Below are positions 52,045-60,251 of a stretch of DNA of 64,000 bases, one piece after another. The number at the start of each line of letters is the position of its first letter. The stretch's first letter is position 1. This DNA is from Actinomycetota bacterium (GTDB taxonomy: Bacteria; Actinomycetota; Acidimicrobiia; IMCC26256; PALSA-555), in the NCBI GenBank assembly GCA_003140175.1, contig PLJD01000112.1, positions 14,532-78,531 on the forward strand, read 5' to 3'. The translations under genes and the position numbers were made by a program. Under the pieces are notes generated by a model. That model saw nothing but the letters and a program-made list of their open reading frames with translations. It was not told the origin of the DNA and searched no databases.

Positions 52045-52223
52045 GCGATGTCGGCCAGCTTGGTCGTCGCCGCAGGGGCGAGGATCGTCAAGCCAGCCCA
52101 GGACGCCCGGCGTTCAACGGTTACCACGGCTACTTCGCTGACCCCGACAACTTCCTGTGGGAGATCGCCTACAACCCCGGCCTCGAGTTCGCCTCCAATG
52201 GCGACGTCACTTTCGGCGTGTGA
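52045..52223 (+). pseudogene. VOC/glyoxalase-family fragment, frameshifted
   Basis: One frame gives VVAAGARIVKPAQDA, and the next frame gives GYHGYFADPDNFLWEIAYNPG ending at 52223. In VOC proteins these blocks are continuous, so a frameshift lies near 52110. The N-terminal half of the domain is not recognisable upstream. I read this as a decayed C-terminal fragment. Confidence 0.6.
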
Positions 52224-52336
52224 GGCCGTTTTCGGACCTGGAGTCATCGCACACTCCTGACATTTCCGTGACCCGTTTCCCGCCAGCCCGGATCAGCATC
52301 CGAGGTAGGAAGAGAGAACAAGGACAGGGGAGTGCG

Positions 52337-52555
52337 ATGAACGAGACAGATCGGATGCACGAGTTCCACCAGTCGAGGACCTCCAAGCGGCACATGCGCT
52401 GGGTTCTGGTCGGTCTGTCGGCACTGCTGGCGGTCGTCCTGATTGCGAGCGGCGTGGTTCTCATCGGCGCCATCATCGGCGTCATGGCGGCGGTCCGAGC
52501 CTTCATGATCGTGCGGTACCAGCATGACGGTGCCCGGTTCGGCCCCGGCCGCTGA
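52337..52555 (+). CDS. small membrane protein
   Basis: 72-residue protein with a polar, charged N terminus (NETDRMHEFHQSRTSKRH) and one long hydrophobic stretch (about 22-60) that could form two helices separated at GAIIGV. The C terminus is basic. AGGGGAG precedes the ATG at 52337. No family recognised. Confidence 0.7.
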   Translation: MNETDRMHEFHQSRTSKRHMRWVLVGLSALLAVVLIASGVVLIGAIIGVMAAVRAFMIVRYQHDGARFGPGR

Positions 52556-52591
52556 CCCCGACTCCTACCGGATCCAACTCGGTTGCCTCGC

Positions 52592-52618
52592 GACTCGCGG
52601 CCTGAACGACCGCGAGTC
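52592..52618. repeat. 27-nt palindromic repeat, copy 9
   Basis: Arms GACTCGCGGCC and GACCGCGAGTC around loop TGAAC, 37 nt after a stop codon. Confidence 0.85.
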
Positions 52619-52665
52619 GCGCCATCGTCAGAGCTGATGTCACACGTCACCTCTAGCCTGTCAAG

Positions 52666-52830
52666 GTGCCGTCAGCGGCGGAGATCGCATACCCGGAGTG
52701 GGTTCGAGCGCTCGAGGGTGAAGCACAAGACCTAGAGAACATCCGATCCCATGTCAGCCGCGTCCTGTCCGCCGGCGGGTTGGTCGCCGCATTCCTTGGA
52801 CTGGCTCGCGGTCCCATAGCGAGAGAGGCC
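52666..52830 (+). pseudogene. truncated gene ending in a decayed repeat copy
   Basis: From GTG 52666 (six nt after a TAGCCT -10 hexamer) the frame reads AEIAYPEWVRALEGEAQDLENIRSHVSRVLSAGGLVAAFLGLA, a coherent start of a small membrane protein (helix about residues 32-46). At about 52800 it enters a fragment of the window-wide palindrome and the reading becomes random (basic, Pro-rich). I infer truncation by the repeat or a linked rearrangement. Confidence 0.5.
52802..52826. repeat. palindromic repeat, truncated copy
   Basis: TGGCTCGCGGTC is an almost intact left arm and loop start; the right arm is reduced to AGCGAGAG. Located at the point where the upstream coding frame loses coherence. Confidence 0.45.
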
Positions 52831-52864
52831 CGACTGGCTCCCGACGATCTGGCAGTCTGGCCAA

Positions 52865-53350
52865 ATGTCCGGCCACGCTTGCCGCGCTTGCCAGGAAAAC
52901 CAGGATGCCGACCGCGGTGGCGATCCCTGGGCGATCGCGCTCCTCGCAACCGGATATGTGCGCCTCAGCCCAACTCAGTACTACCGCGGAGCCACGTTCT
53001 TCGTGTCCCGGATCTGCGTCGCCGAGCTCCAGGAGCTCCCCGCCGCAACCAGATCGACCCATCTCGATGAGATGGCGCTGGTCGCCCATGCGGTCTTCGA
53101 GGCCGTTCGACCCCGCAAGATGAATTACGAAGCCCTGGGCAATTCCGTACCGCACCTGCACTGGCGGCTGACACCCCGCCCCCACGACGATCCGCGCCCC
53201 AGCGGACCGATCTGGGAAGACCCGGACTTCCTTCGAGCCCTGCAGAGCGGATCCGCCCGCCCGTCGGACGACGAGCGCGATGCACTGAGGCGAACGCTGC
53301 TCGACGAGCTTCAAAGGAGCGGTGTGACCATCGAGCGCACCTTCTGTTGA
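52865..53350 (+). CDS. HIT-domain protein with a substituted triad
   Basis: 161-residue histidine-triad protein. RPRKMNYEALGNSVPHLHWRL holds the motif, but the third His is Arg (HLHWR instead of HLHWH); the middle His, the usual nucleophile, remains. Upstream, CRACQE and LATGYVRLSPTQYYRGATFFVSR fit nucleotide hydrolases/transferases of this family. Activity on nucleotides may be altered. ATG at 52865; there is no clear ribosome site. Confidence 0.82.
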   Translation: MSGHACRACQENQDADRGGDPWAIALLATGYVRLSPTQYYRGATFFVSRICVAELQELPAATRSTHLDEMALVAHAVFEAVRPRKMNYEALGNSVPHLHWRLTPRPHDDPRPSGPIWEDPDFLRALQSGSARPSDDERDALRRTLLDELQRSGVTIERTFC

Positions 53351-53362
53351 GGCACGTGTGCT

Positions 53363-53391
53363 GACTCGCGAATGTGCGAAACCCGCGAGTC
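53363..53391. repeat. palindromic repeat, copy 10 (29 nt)
   Basis: Left arm GACTCGCGAAT and right arm ACCCGCGAGTC with a longer loop; total 29 nt, 13 nt after the HIT stop. Confidence 0.75.
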
Positions 53392-53451
53392 CAGAAGCGG
53401 GTCGAGTGTCCTCGGTCCCGCCTACGAGCAGCGCGCCGGGGCCGTGCGTTC

Positions 53452-53793
53452 CTAACGGGGCAGGAAGAACGGCGGCCCGGGGGGATGCCCGCCCGCGACG
53501 CAGAATCGGCTCACGGCAGTTACGGCCTTCTGCTGAGAGGACGTGCTGGTGGCGGCTCGCACACGCCGGGCAAGTGGCCGCGCGCCGTTGGTCGTCGACC
53601 GCTCCAAAACCTGCGCCATGTAGGCAACCGCCGACCGCCTGCCGGAGCTTCCTGCCTTCTGTCCGTTATAGAACGCAACCTCAAAGCACGCCTGTTGAGC
53701 GCTTTGGTCGAGGTGAGGCCGGCTGGCGGCCGACGCCGCTGTCGGCGCCAACGCGGCGATGAAACAGAGAACCGTCAGCAGTGCCCGCGTCAT
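53452..53793 (-). CDS. small secreted protein
   Basis: 113-residue protein with a clear signal peptide (LLTVLCFIAALAPTAASA, about residues 5-22). The mature part is basic and helical with two Cys (QQACFEVAF, SRFCVAGG), which could form a disulfide. It ends in a Pro-rich PPGPPFFLPR. No family is recognised. ATG at 53793. Confidence 0.65.
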   Translation of the reverse strand: MTRALLTVLCFIAALAPTAASAASRPHLDQSAQQACFEVAFYNGQKAGSSGRRSAVAYMAQVLERSTTNGARPLARRVRAATSTSSQQKAVTAVSRFCVAGGHPPGPPFFLPR

Positions 53794-53937
53794 CGTGTGA
53801 TCCTGCCACCGTGCAGGTCAGTCATCACGTCAGACCCAAGAGAGCCACTCGATGCCGACGATTTCGGTTGCTAGCCGGGGTCTTGACAGGCAGCAGCGCC
53901 TCCTCGCGATCGACATGCCGGTACGATCCGTGGCGCT

Positions 53938-54771
53938 ATGGCCGAGCGGAAGACGCGATCACCCCAGCCGGCCGCCGAGGCTGGCCTCGTCTTCAGAGAG
54001 CCCGGAAAGCGGCGAGATCTCACGTTCGCTGTCCTTCCGACCTCGAGCCTGGAAGTCATCTCGCATCAGCGAAAAGCCAGCGATTCGCACGTAAAGCGCC
54101 TCGTCAACTCGGTCGAGCGCGTCGGCTTTCTCGCGCCGTTGGTCGTTGTCGAGCGGGAAGACGGCGGAGGCTTCCTCATTATTGACGGCCAGCATCGATT
54201 TCTGGCTGCCCAGGAGCTCGGCCTCCGCCGCCTGCCGGCCGTGATTGCTCCCCGGTCGGTCGCTCGGCGAATGCTGACCCTGAATGTCGAGAAAGAGCCG
54301 AACATCCGCGAGCGCTCGGCGGTCGCCGTTTCGATCTACCGCGAGATGGTGGCGACGGAGCCGAAGATGACCGAGGACGACGCCGAGGTCGCCGACGCGG
54401 TGCAGTACGCCCATTACGTCACGCTCGGGCTGGCCTACGCGCAGTCTGGCCGTCTAGCCGGCAGCGCCTTCGAGCCGATCCTGCGAAAGTGTGACGGGTT
54501 TCTGGATCGGCTGCTCAGCGAGTGCTTGCCGACGCGAGAGGCCCGCGCTGAGAAAGTCGTCGAGGCGCACGGCCTGGTGCGGGCGGTCACGGCTCAGCTC
54601 AAGGAGTTGGGGGCCTGGCACGAGTTCGTGGGTGCTCAGATCATCTCGTTCGCGAACCCTCTCAAGCGGGCGCGCAAGCAGCATTCCTTCGACGACACGT
54701 TCGACAAGATGATCGCGAAGCTGCACGAGCTCGAACAGGATCCGAAGAAGGCGCTTCGAGCCTCCGGGTGA
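53938..54771 (+). CDS. ParB/sulfiredoxin-like domain protein, orphan
   Basis: 277-residue protein. The N-terminal ParB/Srx fold spans about residues 25-110: LTFAVLPTSSLEVISHQRKASDSHVKRLVNSVERVGFLAPLVVV, then FLIIDGQHRFLAAQELGL with the DGQHR motif. No HTH_ParB or parA gene is visible, so it is not a standard partition protein; nucleotide-binding or nuclease roles are known for the fold. The C-terminal half is helical and basic. ATG at 53938. It sits beside the stand-alone LigD-type polymerase, convergently. Confidence 0.8.
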   Translation: MAERKTRSPQPAAEAGLVFREPGKRRDLTFAVLPTSSLEVISHQRKASDSHVKRLVNSVERVGFLAPLVVVEREDGGGFLIIDGQHRFLAAQELGLRRLPAVIAPRSVARRMLTLNVEKEPNIRERSAVAVSIYREMVATEPKMTEDDAEVADAVQYAHYVTLGLAYAQSGRLAGSAFEPILRKCDGFLDRLLSECLPTREARAEKVVEAHGLVRAVTAQLKELGAWHEFVGAQIISFANPLKRARKQHSFDDTFDKMIAKLHELEQDPKKALRASG

Positions 54772-54844
54772 GCGTGTAGCGCCTCGTCGATTCCTGCCGG
54801 GACGGCCCGCGCCGTCCCAACGGCATCGTGTGTCCCGCTCGGTC

Positions 54845-55804
54845 TCAGATGGTTGGGTCCGCGGCACCCTCCCGCTCGTCCCGCGCCGCCCAGTCCAGCA
54901 GCGCGTCGAGCGAGTACACCGCGCGATCGATTCCGGCGTGGAGGTCGCCATACCGAGCGATTCGGCTCGGGACCGTCATGATCGTGCAATCCCGGGGCTC
55001 GACGTCGTCCACCTCGTCCCAGCCGATCGGCGTCGAGACGGTGGCCTCGGGCACCCCCCGCACTGAGTAGGCGCTCGCGATCGTGTGGTCCCGGGCGTTC
55101 TGGTTGTAGTCGACGAAGAGCTTCGCCGGGTCACGGTCCTTCCGCCACCACGTCGTAGTGACGTCCCGAGGCGCTCGGCGCTCCACCTCGCGCGCGAACG
55201 CCAGGGCCGCCCGGCGCACATCGGCAAATCCCCACCGCGGTTCGATCCGGACGTAGATATGGATGCCCGACCCGCCCGACGTCTTCGGCCAACCAACGGC
55301 GTCGAGCTCGTTCAGCACGTCGTGAGCGACGTGCGCGACCCGGCGGACGGTCGCGAAATCGCACTGCGGCATGGGGTCTAAGTCGATCCGCCACTCGTCC
55401 GGGCGCTCGGTATCGCTCCGGCGAGAGTTCCATGGATGGAACTCCACGGTGGACATCTGAACTGCCCAAATGACGTCCGCGAGGTGCGTGACGCAGAGCT
55501 CATCGGCATGGCGACCCGACGGAAAGTCGACACGAACCGTCTCGACCCAAGGCGGCGCACCGCGAGGCAGCCGCTTCTGATGGACCTTCTCCCCGCTGAC
55601 TCCCTCCGGAAAGCGGTGCATCATGCAGGGGCGTTCACGCAGCGCTCGAACGATGCCGTCGCCGACACTGAGGTAGTAGCGGGCAAGGTCGAGCTTCGTC
55701 TCACCCCGAGCGGAGAAGTAGACCCGGTCCGGGTGTGAGAGCCGGACCGTGCGGTCCCCGACCTGCAGCTCAACGGCGGGCGTCTTATTGCCAGCTCCGG
55801 CCAA
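54845..55804 (-). CDS. LigD-type NHEJ polymerase (primase-fold) domain protein
   Basis: 319-residue stand-alone polymerase domain of the LigD family, archaeo-eukaryotic primase fold. It has VHQKRLPRGAPPWVETV (5'-phosphate-binding region), DEWRIDLDPMPQCDFATV (catalytic Asp pair), KTSGGSGIHIYVRI (His of motif II) and NQNARDHTIASAYSVRGVPEATVSTPI. Ligase and nuclease domains are absent, and no Ku gene is within the window. Expected role: adding ribonucleotides or gap filling in end joining. ATG at 55804. Confidence 0.9.
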   Translation of the reverse strand: MAGAGNKTPAVELQVGDRTVRLSHPDRVYFSARGETKLDLARYYLSVGDGIVRALRERPCMMHRFPEGVSGEKVHQKRLPRGAPPWVETVRVDFPSGRHADELCVTHLADVIWAVQMSTVEFHPWNSRRSDTERPDEWRIDLDPMPQCDFATVRRVAHVAHDVLNELDAVGWPKTSGGSGIHIYVRIEPRWGFADVRRAALAFAREVERRAPRDVTTTWWRKDRDPAKLFVDYNQNARDHTIASAYSVRGVPEATVSTPIGWDEVDDVEPRDCTIMTVPSRIARYGDLHAGIDRAVYSLDALLDWAARDEREGAADPTI

Positions 55805-55973
55805 CGCCGTCTACCTCGCGATCTTCAGCTGCCCAGGGCGACTCGAGGTCGGGCGGACCGCGGGTCTAACGCTCAGCGGTGCGCAGCCTCGCCCAGCACC
55901 ACGACAAGTCTGTCTCGCGGTCGCGTGGACCCAGCCCCGAAGACGCACTTTGCAGCTCCCGAGGCCGTTGTCG

Positions 55974-56141
55974 CTAGGAGGCCTTGGCGCGGTATTCGTC
56001 AACTGCACCGACGGGAACATGTGCGATGCCTTCGACCATGACATAACGGATCTTGCGCCCCTCGAGAAGACGAAGCAGCTCCCTTGTCGGCACTCCGAGC
56101 CGTCGGGCGGCCTCGGTTGCTCGCAGGACCTCGCTAGTCAT
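55974..56141 (-). CDS. small excisionase-type HTH protein
   Basis: 55-residue protein not noted before because of its size: SEVLRATEAARRLGVPTRELLRLL, then KIRYVMVEGIAHVPVGAVDEYRAK. This is the MerR/excisionase-like winged HTH (HTH_17) pattern: a helix-turn-helix, a wing, and a final helix. GAGGGG precedes the ATG at 56141. Possible roles are an Xis-like factor or a local regulator of the selenoprotein or polymerase genes. Confidence 0.7.
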   Translation of the reverse strand: MTSEVLRATEAARRLGVPTRELLRLLEGRKIRYVMVEGIAHVPVGAVDEYRAKAS

Positions 56142-56197
56142 TCGAGCCCCTCGTCATCGAAATGGAGTCTACGGCTGAGATCCCCGATCTGATCTCC

Positions 56198-56224
56198 GAC
56201 TCGCGATCTACTAGACCGCGAGTC
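56198..56224. repeat. 27-nt palindromic repeat, copy 11
   Basis: Arms GACTCGCGATC and GACCGCGAGTC around loop TACTA, 73 nt after the selenoprotein stop and 57 nt before the small HTH start. Confidence 0.85.
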
Positions 56225-56296
56225 AGGTCGCACAATCGGTGAGCCCCCGCGTGCTGTATCGGCGCGATGCGACGTCACCGATCGCCATGTCAGTCG

Positions 56297-57151
56297 TCAG
56301 CTCGGGCGGCGTTTGAGCATCTGAGCCACAATCGGGCTCGGCTCGGTCGGCTGCCACGAGCGGTACGCCTCACGAACGGGAACGGGCCACTCGACATCCA
56401 GATCGACGCGTGTTCCGGGTCCGCCGGCGCCCGCGAGCACCACGAGCGCGGCCTCGAGTACGCGCCGTTGCAGCCGGGAATCGCCCGGAAGCCCGAAAGG
56501 ATGGCCAAAGGGGAACTCGACCCCGAGGACCCGCGGCGTCAGCAGCGAGTCAGCGACGTCCGGCATCATCGTCACGACAACCGTCGAGATTCCCGCTGCC
56601 TCGATCCGACGCGCCAGCACGGGCACGTTTCGGCAACAGTCAGGTCAGACGGGTGCCAGCACCACACCGTCGACGCCGTCACCTCGCAGCATCTCGATGA
56701 TCTCGGGAGCGGTCGTGCCCCGCCAGGTGTGGAGTCCGACCTCCTGGTAGCCCATGACCGACACGTGGCGAAGCGCCGAGCGCCCAACGCTGCCCTCCGC
56801 GACCATCGTGTCCAGGGTTCGGATCGGAAGTGCGACCTCGTGGTCAGCGATCACGTCGGCGGGGTTGACGTGAAGATGCGTCATCCCTAACTCGCCCTGG
56901 CTCGTCCCGCGAGGAATCGGTCGCCAGGACGGATCTCCCCAAGTCGGATCCCGTCGCTCACGATCGGCGTCGAACGGCTCTTGCTGGCCTTGAACGTAAA
57001 GGCCCGCCGAAGTCAGGAGTGCGATGGTCGCGTCGGCGAGCCGCTTCTCGAATGGGGAGAAGACAACCTCGGATTCACCGTCGAGGGGCTGAGGGTCCGC
57101 ATACAGCGGCTGGAAGCTCCGAGGTAGGAATCGGAAGCTGTCGACGCGCAC
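56297..57151 (-). CDS. selenoprotein, glycine/sarcosine/D-proline reductase B family
   Basis: 284-residue protein if the in-frame TGA at 56645..56647 is read as selenocysteine (position 169). Before it: MRVDSFRFLPRSFQPLY, FSPFEKRLADATIALLTSAGLYVQGQ, GELGMTHLHVNPADVIADHEVALPIRTLD and LRGDGVDGVVLAPV. After it: PDCCRNVPVLARRIEAAGISTVVVTMMPDVADSLLTPRVLGVEFPFG. The U-x-x-C site and these flanks match the selenoprotein B family, where the same position is Sec. Both halves are in one frame and stay coherent up to the stop, so a pseudogene is unlikely. Function is redox; the actual substrate in actinobacteria is unknown. Confidence 0.85.
56606..56633 (-). promoter_or_regulatory. bacterial SECIS-like hairpin
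   Basis: On the minus strand, CCGA-AA-CGTGCC pairs with GGCGCG-TCGG around loop CGTGCT, leaving an AA bulge and one G-U pair. The loop lies 24-29 nt after the TGA, within the range known for bacterial SECIS elements, and contains a G-U pair in the apex. The structure is read by eye. Confidence 0.6.
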
Positions 57152-57360
57152 GCGCCCATCCTACGGGAGCGTCCCGTCGGTCTCCAGCACGCTCGGCCTC
57201 ACGTCATCGCGTGCGCCGCACGCGCGTCCAGTGACGCTTCCGCAGGTAACGGGTCGTCTCGGTGGCTGCTCGTGCACTCCCGTGCACTCGATCGCGTCGG
57301 GTTCGCCGCCGGTTGATGGCGCGAGTGATCGCGAGACCGGGCCCGTCGGCCCGTCTTAGA

Positions 57361-58236
57361 TCAGCCGGTGAAGCTTGGGGTGACGGTGATCGCGGCGGGC
57401 GCCGGTGGCGGCGGCGGGGGGTTCGGGAACGTGACGAGGGCGAGCCCGGTGAGGCCGGCGCTAGGGAGGAACCCCGACGCTCCGACGAGGGTCGCGGTGC
57501 CGGTGGTCTGGTTCACCCGGTACAGGTGTCCGCCGTCGGTGTTGTCGCCGCCTGCGTAGAGGTTCCCGTCCGGCCCGAACTGGAGGCTGCCAGCCCCCTC
57601 GATGCCGGTGGCCCCGACGAGCGTCGCGGCCCCGGTGCTCAGGTTGATCGTGTAGAGGTGGGCGCCGGGGGCCGAGTGGGTGGTGCCTTCGATGGCGTAC
57701 ATCGTCGTGCCGTTCCATGCCAGCCCGGTGATCGGACCGACCCCCGTGAGTCCGATGACGACCGACGCGCCGGTCACGGGGTTCAGCGTGCTGAGGGTCG
57801 ACGGGCCCGCGAGGACTTGGGAGGCGCCGTACAGGGTGGATCCCACATAGGCGAGACCGTTGAACGGGGCGGCGCCGTCCGGGACAGGGGCGCCGATCGC
57901 GGCGCCGGTGCTGAGGTTGAACTGGCTGATCGCGTCCGGACGGGCCGAGCCCGAGGCCTGGGCGTAGCAGATCGCGGTCGCAGCCGAGGTGGGGTTCGGC
58001 TGACAGACGATCTCGGTCACCCCGACGCTGGGTGAGAACGGCAGCGTCCCGACTGGCGTGGCGCTGCCCGTCCCGACGTTGACGGTCGAGAGCGTGGACG
58101 TCGTTGGGTTGGGGGGCGGCGTGTTGTAGCTGCCGTAGAGGGTGCCGGCCGCGCCCGCCGCCTGCGCCGCGGCGACGAACACCAGAGAGGCCGCGAGGCC
58201 CGCCAGCGACACCCGCCGAATCAATGGCCCCCTCAC
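57361..58236 (-). CDS. secreted propeller-like protein with PSFTG C terminus
   Basis: 291-residue exported protein with signal peptide (LAGLAASLVFVAAAQAAGA, about residues 10-28). The mature chain has repeated motifs of the type LYTINLSTGAATLVGATG and LYRVNQTTGTATLVGASG, suggesting a beta-propeller (DUF4394-like) binding protein. Two Cys (VCQPNP, ICYAQ) may pair. A Pro run is followed by AAITVTPSFTG at the end, sharing the PSFTG tail with 45342..46166. GTG at 58236 places the signal peptide correctly. Confidence 0.8.
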   Translation of the reverse strand: MRGPLIRRVSLAGLAASLVFVAAAQAAGAAGTLYGSYNTPPPNPTTSTLSTVNVGTGSATPVGTLPFSPSVGVTEIVCQPNPTSAATAICYAQASGSARPDAISQFNLSTGAAIGAPVPDGAAPFNGLAYVGSTLYGASQVLAGPSTLSTLNPVTGASVVIGLTGVGPITGLAWNGTTMYAIEGTTHSAPGAHLYTINLSTGAATLVGATGIEGAGSLQFGPDGNLYAGGDNTDGGHLYRVNQTTGTATLVGASGFLPSAGLTGLALVTFPNPPPPPPAPAAITVTPSFTG

Positions 58237-58336
58237 GGGCCGAAACCTATCAGTCGTTCTGAGACCGACTCGGTCGTCACCGCGCCGCCGTCCTCGACGG
58301 CAGGGCGCAGGTTCCCGGAGCGAGATCGGGGAGGCT

Positions 58337-58363
58337 GACTCGCGATCTCCTGGACCGCGAGTC
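58337..58363. repeat. 27-nt palindromic repeat, copy 12
   Basis: Arms GACTCGCGATC and GACCGCGAGTC around loop TCCTG. It lies between two divergent starts, so it is not a terminator. Confidence 0.85.
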
Positions 58364-58440
58364 AGCCCACTCGTCCCGCGGGCTGGGCTGGTCACCCTTG
58401 AGCGAGGCGCTTCATTGACTGAATGCGCGAAACTTCGGGA

Positions 58441-59073
58441 ATGGACGGCGTGCATGATCTCGGTGGTCTCGCCGGGTTTGGTCCTGTCGAGATCGAAGCG
58501 GACGAGCCGATCTTCCACGAGGATTGGGAGCGGCGGGTCTTTCGGATCAACACGGCCGCGATGACCGCCGGCCTCATCGGGGGCGGGAGGTTTCGGCACA
58601 GCATCGAGCGCATGGCGCCCGACCATTACCTCTCATCGTCGTACTACGAGCACTGGCTCACCGGGCTGGCGACCCTCCTGGTCGAGCGAGGGGTGGCAAG
58701 TCGTGACGACCTCGAGGCGCGGGCCGGCGGAAGGTTTCCGCTCTCCGGACCGGATCGGGGCAGCGCTCCCGGAGTGAGCGGTGGCGACCCCACTGAACCC
58801 CGGTTCGCGGTAGGACACCAGGTTCGGGTCCGGGAATGGCACGCGCCAGGGCATACCCGGGCGCCGCGGTACGTGCAGGGAAAGCGCGGCGTGGTCACCC
58901 GACACGATGGAGCATTCTCGGTGCCAGACATCGAGGCTCACAGCGACGCGAAGCACCTGGAGCCCACGTACTCGGTGCAGTTCGCCTCGCGTGAGCTTTG
59001 GGGAGAGGGAGGCTCGCCTGGCGAGACCGTGCAGGTAGACCTGTGGGAGAGCTACCTCGAGGATTCTCAATGA
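58441..59073 (+). CDS. nthB: nitrile hydratase beta subunit
   Basis: 210-residue subunit. [17 protein letters not shown] is the family-typical N terminus; [15 protein letters not shown] and [19 protein letters not shown] follow. The C-terminal SH3-like part contains [28 protein letters not shown] and VDLWESYLE. It forms the nitrile hydratase heterotetramer with the alpha subunit, converting nitriles to amides. ATG at 58441 matches the family start; 58423 is possible. The gene overlaps nthA by 4 nt (ATGA). Confidence 0.93.
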   Translation: MDGVHDLGGLAGFGPVEIEADEPIFHEDWERRVFRINTAAMTAGLIGGGRFRHSIERMAPDHYLSSSYYEHWLTGLATLLVERGVASRDDLEARAGGRFPLSGPDRGSAPGVSGGDPTEPRFAVGHQVRVREWHAPGHTRAPRYVQGKRGVVTRHDGAFSVPDIEAHSDAKHLEPTYSVQFASRELWGEGGSPGETVQVDLWESYLEDSQ

Positions 59074-59672
59074 GCCCGGATCACGCTCACTCGCATCATC
59101 CGGAGCCGATCGCACCCGTCGAGGCGCGAGTCGCCGCACTCGAGACCGTCCTGGCGGAGAACGGGCTCCTCGACCGCACCGCTCTCGATGAGATCGTCGC
59201 CCACTTCGAGGACGATCTGAGCCCGCTCAACGGGGCAAAGGTCGTCGCTCACGCCTGGGTCGACCCGGACTACCGAGCGCGCTTACTCGACGACGGCACC
59301 CCCGCCATCGCCGAGCTCGGATTCGGTGGCCCCGAAGGGGACCACATGGTCGTGGTTGAGAACACCTCGACAGTCCACAACCTGGTGGTGTGCACGCTGT
59401 GCTCCTGCTATCCGTGGCCGATACTTGGCCTGCCTCCTCGGTGGTACAAGGCCCCGGCGTACCGTTCACGCGCCGTGCGCGAGCCGCGCGCTCTCCTCCG
59501 AGAGATGGGAACGGCCGTCCCGGAGTCGGTGGAGATCCGGGTGTGGGACTCGAGCGCGGAAGTCCGGTACCTCGTTCTCCCGCGGCGGCCCGCCGGCACC
59601 GAGGAACTCACCGAGACTGCGCTCGCGGGCCTGGTGACACGCGACTCGATGATTGGCGTGGAGCGGCTTTGA
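59070..59672 (+). CDS. nthA: nitrile hydratase alpha subunit, cobalt type
   Basis: 200-residue catalytic subunit. The metal claw is [17 protein letters not shown], with Cys108, Cys111 and Cys113; Thr at the second position (CTLCSC) marks the cobalt type, whereas iron enzymes have Ser. The two inner Cys are normally oxidised to sulfinic/sulfenic acid. [17 protein letters not shown] and the HNLVV segment before the claw are typical. It starts inside the nthB stop and ends inside the activator start, so all three are coupled. The gene order beta-alpha-activator is the usual cobalt order. Confidence 0.95.
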   Translation: MSPDHAHSHHPEPIAPVEARVAALETVLAENGLLDRTALDEIVAHFEDDLSPLNGAKVVAHAWVDPDYRARLLDDGTPAIAELGFGGPEGDHMVVVENTSTVHNLVVCTLCSCYPWPILGLPPRWYKAPAYRSRAVREPRALLREMGTAVPESVEIRVWDSSAEVRYLVLPRRPAGTEELTETALAGLVTRDSMIGVERL

Positions 59673-59980
59673 GCGAAGAATTCTCCGACGACGTCGCCCT
59701 CATGATCGGGGCCGCATCACTTCCCCGCGAGAACGGCACCCTCGTGTTCACGGCACCTTGGGAGGGGCGAGCACTGGCCCTTGCCATCGTTCTGGTGGAG
59801 CGCCTCGGCGTTTCGTGGGACGAGTTCCGCAATCGGTTGGTCACGAGCATCGCCGACGATCCTCACCGTCCCTACTACGAGAGTTGGACCGCGGCGCTGG
59901 AACGGCTGGTTCTCGACTATCGGTTGGCCAACGCCGCGGCGCTGCACGCCGCCATGCCAACCGAGCGGCCATCGCTGTAG
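59669..59980 (+). CDS. nitrile hydratase activator / cobalt-loading accessory protein (P14K type)
   Basis: 103-residue protein. [32 protein letters not shown] and [15 protein letters not shown] match the nitrile hydratase accessory proteins related to the beta-subunit N terminus, which swap alpha subunits to load cobalt. TTG at 59669 overlaps the nthA stop (TTGA), the natural coupled start; alternatives further upstream would overlap nthA heavily. It completes the three-gene operon; no cobalt transporter (nhlF) follows. Confidence 0.88.
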   Translation: MSEEFSDDVALMIGAASLPRENGTLVFTAPWEGRALALAIVLVERLGVSWDEFRNRLVTSIADDPHRPYYESWTAALERLVLDYRLANAAALHAAMPTERPSL

Positions 59981-60110
59981 CTCCACCTGGCATAGGTCAC
60001 ACAGCGGTCCAAATGAGCGGCGACCTGATCGACGCTGGCCGGTACGAGAAATCGCGCTCTACCGCGCCGTGAACTGCGGCGGTGAGTAGTGCACGCGACC
60101 GGAGTCCTTT

Positions 60111-60128
60111 CCTGAGTGCTCTCTCAGG
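60111..60128 (+). terminator. hairpin after the nitrile hydratase operon
   Basis: CCTGAG-tgctct-CTCAGG, perfect 6-bp arms with a 6-nt loop, 130 nt after the activator stop and 124 nt before the protease start. Weak terminator or protease leader structure. Confidence 0.35.
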
Positions 60129-60251
60129 TTCCATCCTCCCAGTAGGGAACCCAATCGCGCGACTCCACGTTTTGAGGTGCAGAGAGTTGATCTTGTGGGT
60201 GTGCTCCGGCGGGGCGCGCCACGAGCAGTAGCGCACCAGGAGGGTGTTGAG

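Noticed and set aside
53938..54771. ParB-like gene as part of a partition locus near an origin
   Set aside because: No parA, no parS-like palindromes were seen and the HTH domain of chromosomal ParB is missing.
56645..56647. The TGA as a nonsense mutation making a pseudogene
   Set aside because: It falls at the known selenocysteine position, both sides remain in frame and family-like to the natural stop, and a SECIS-like hairpin follows.
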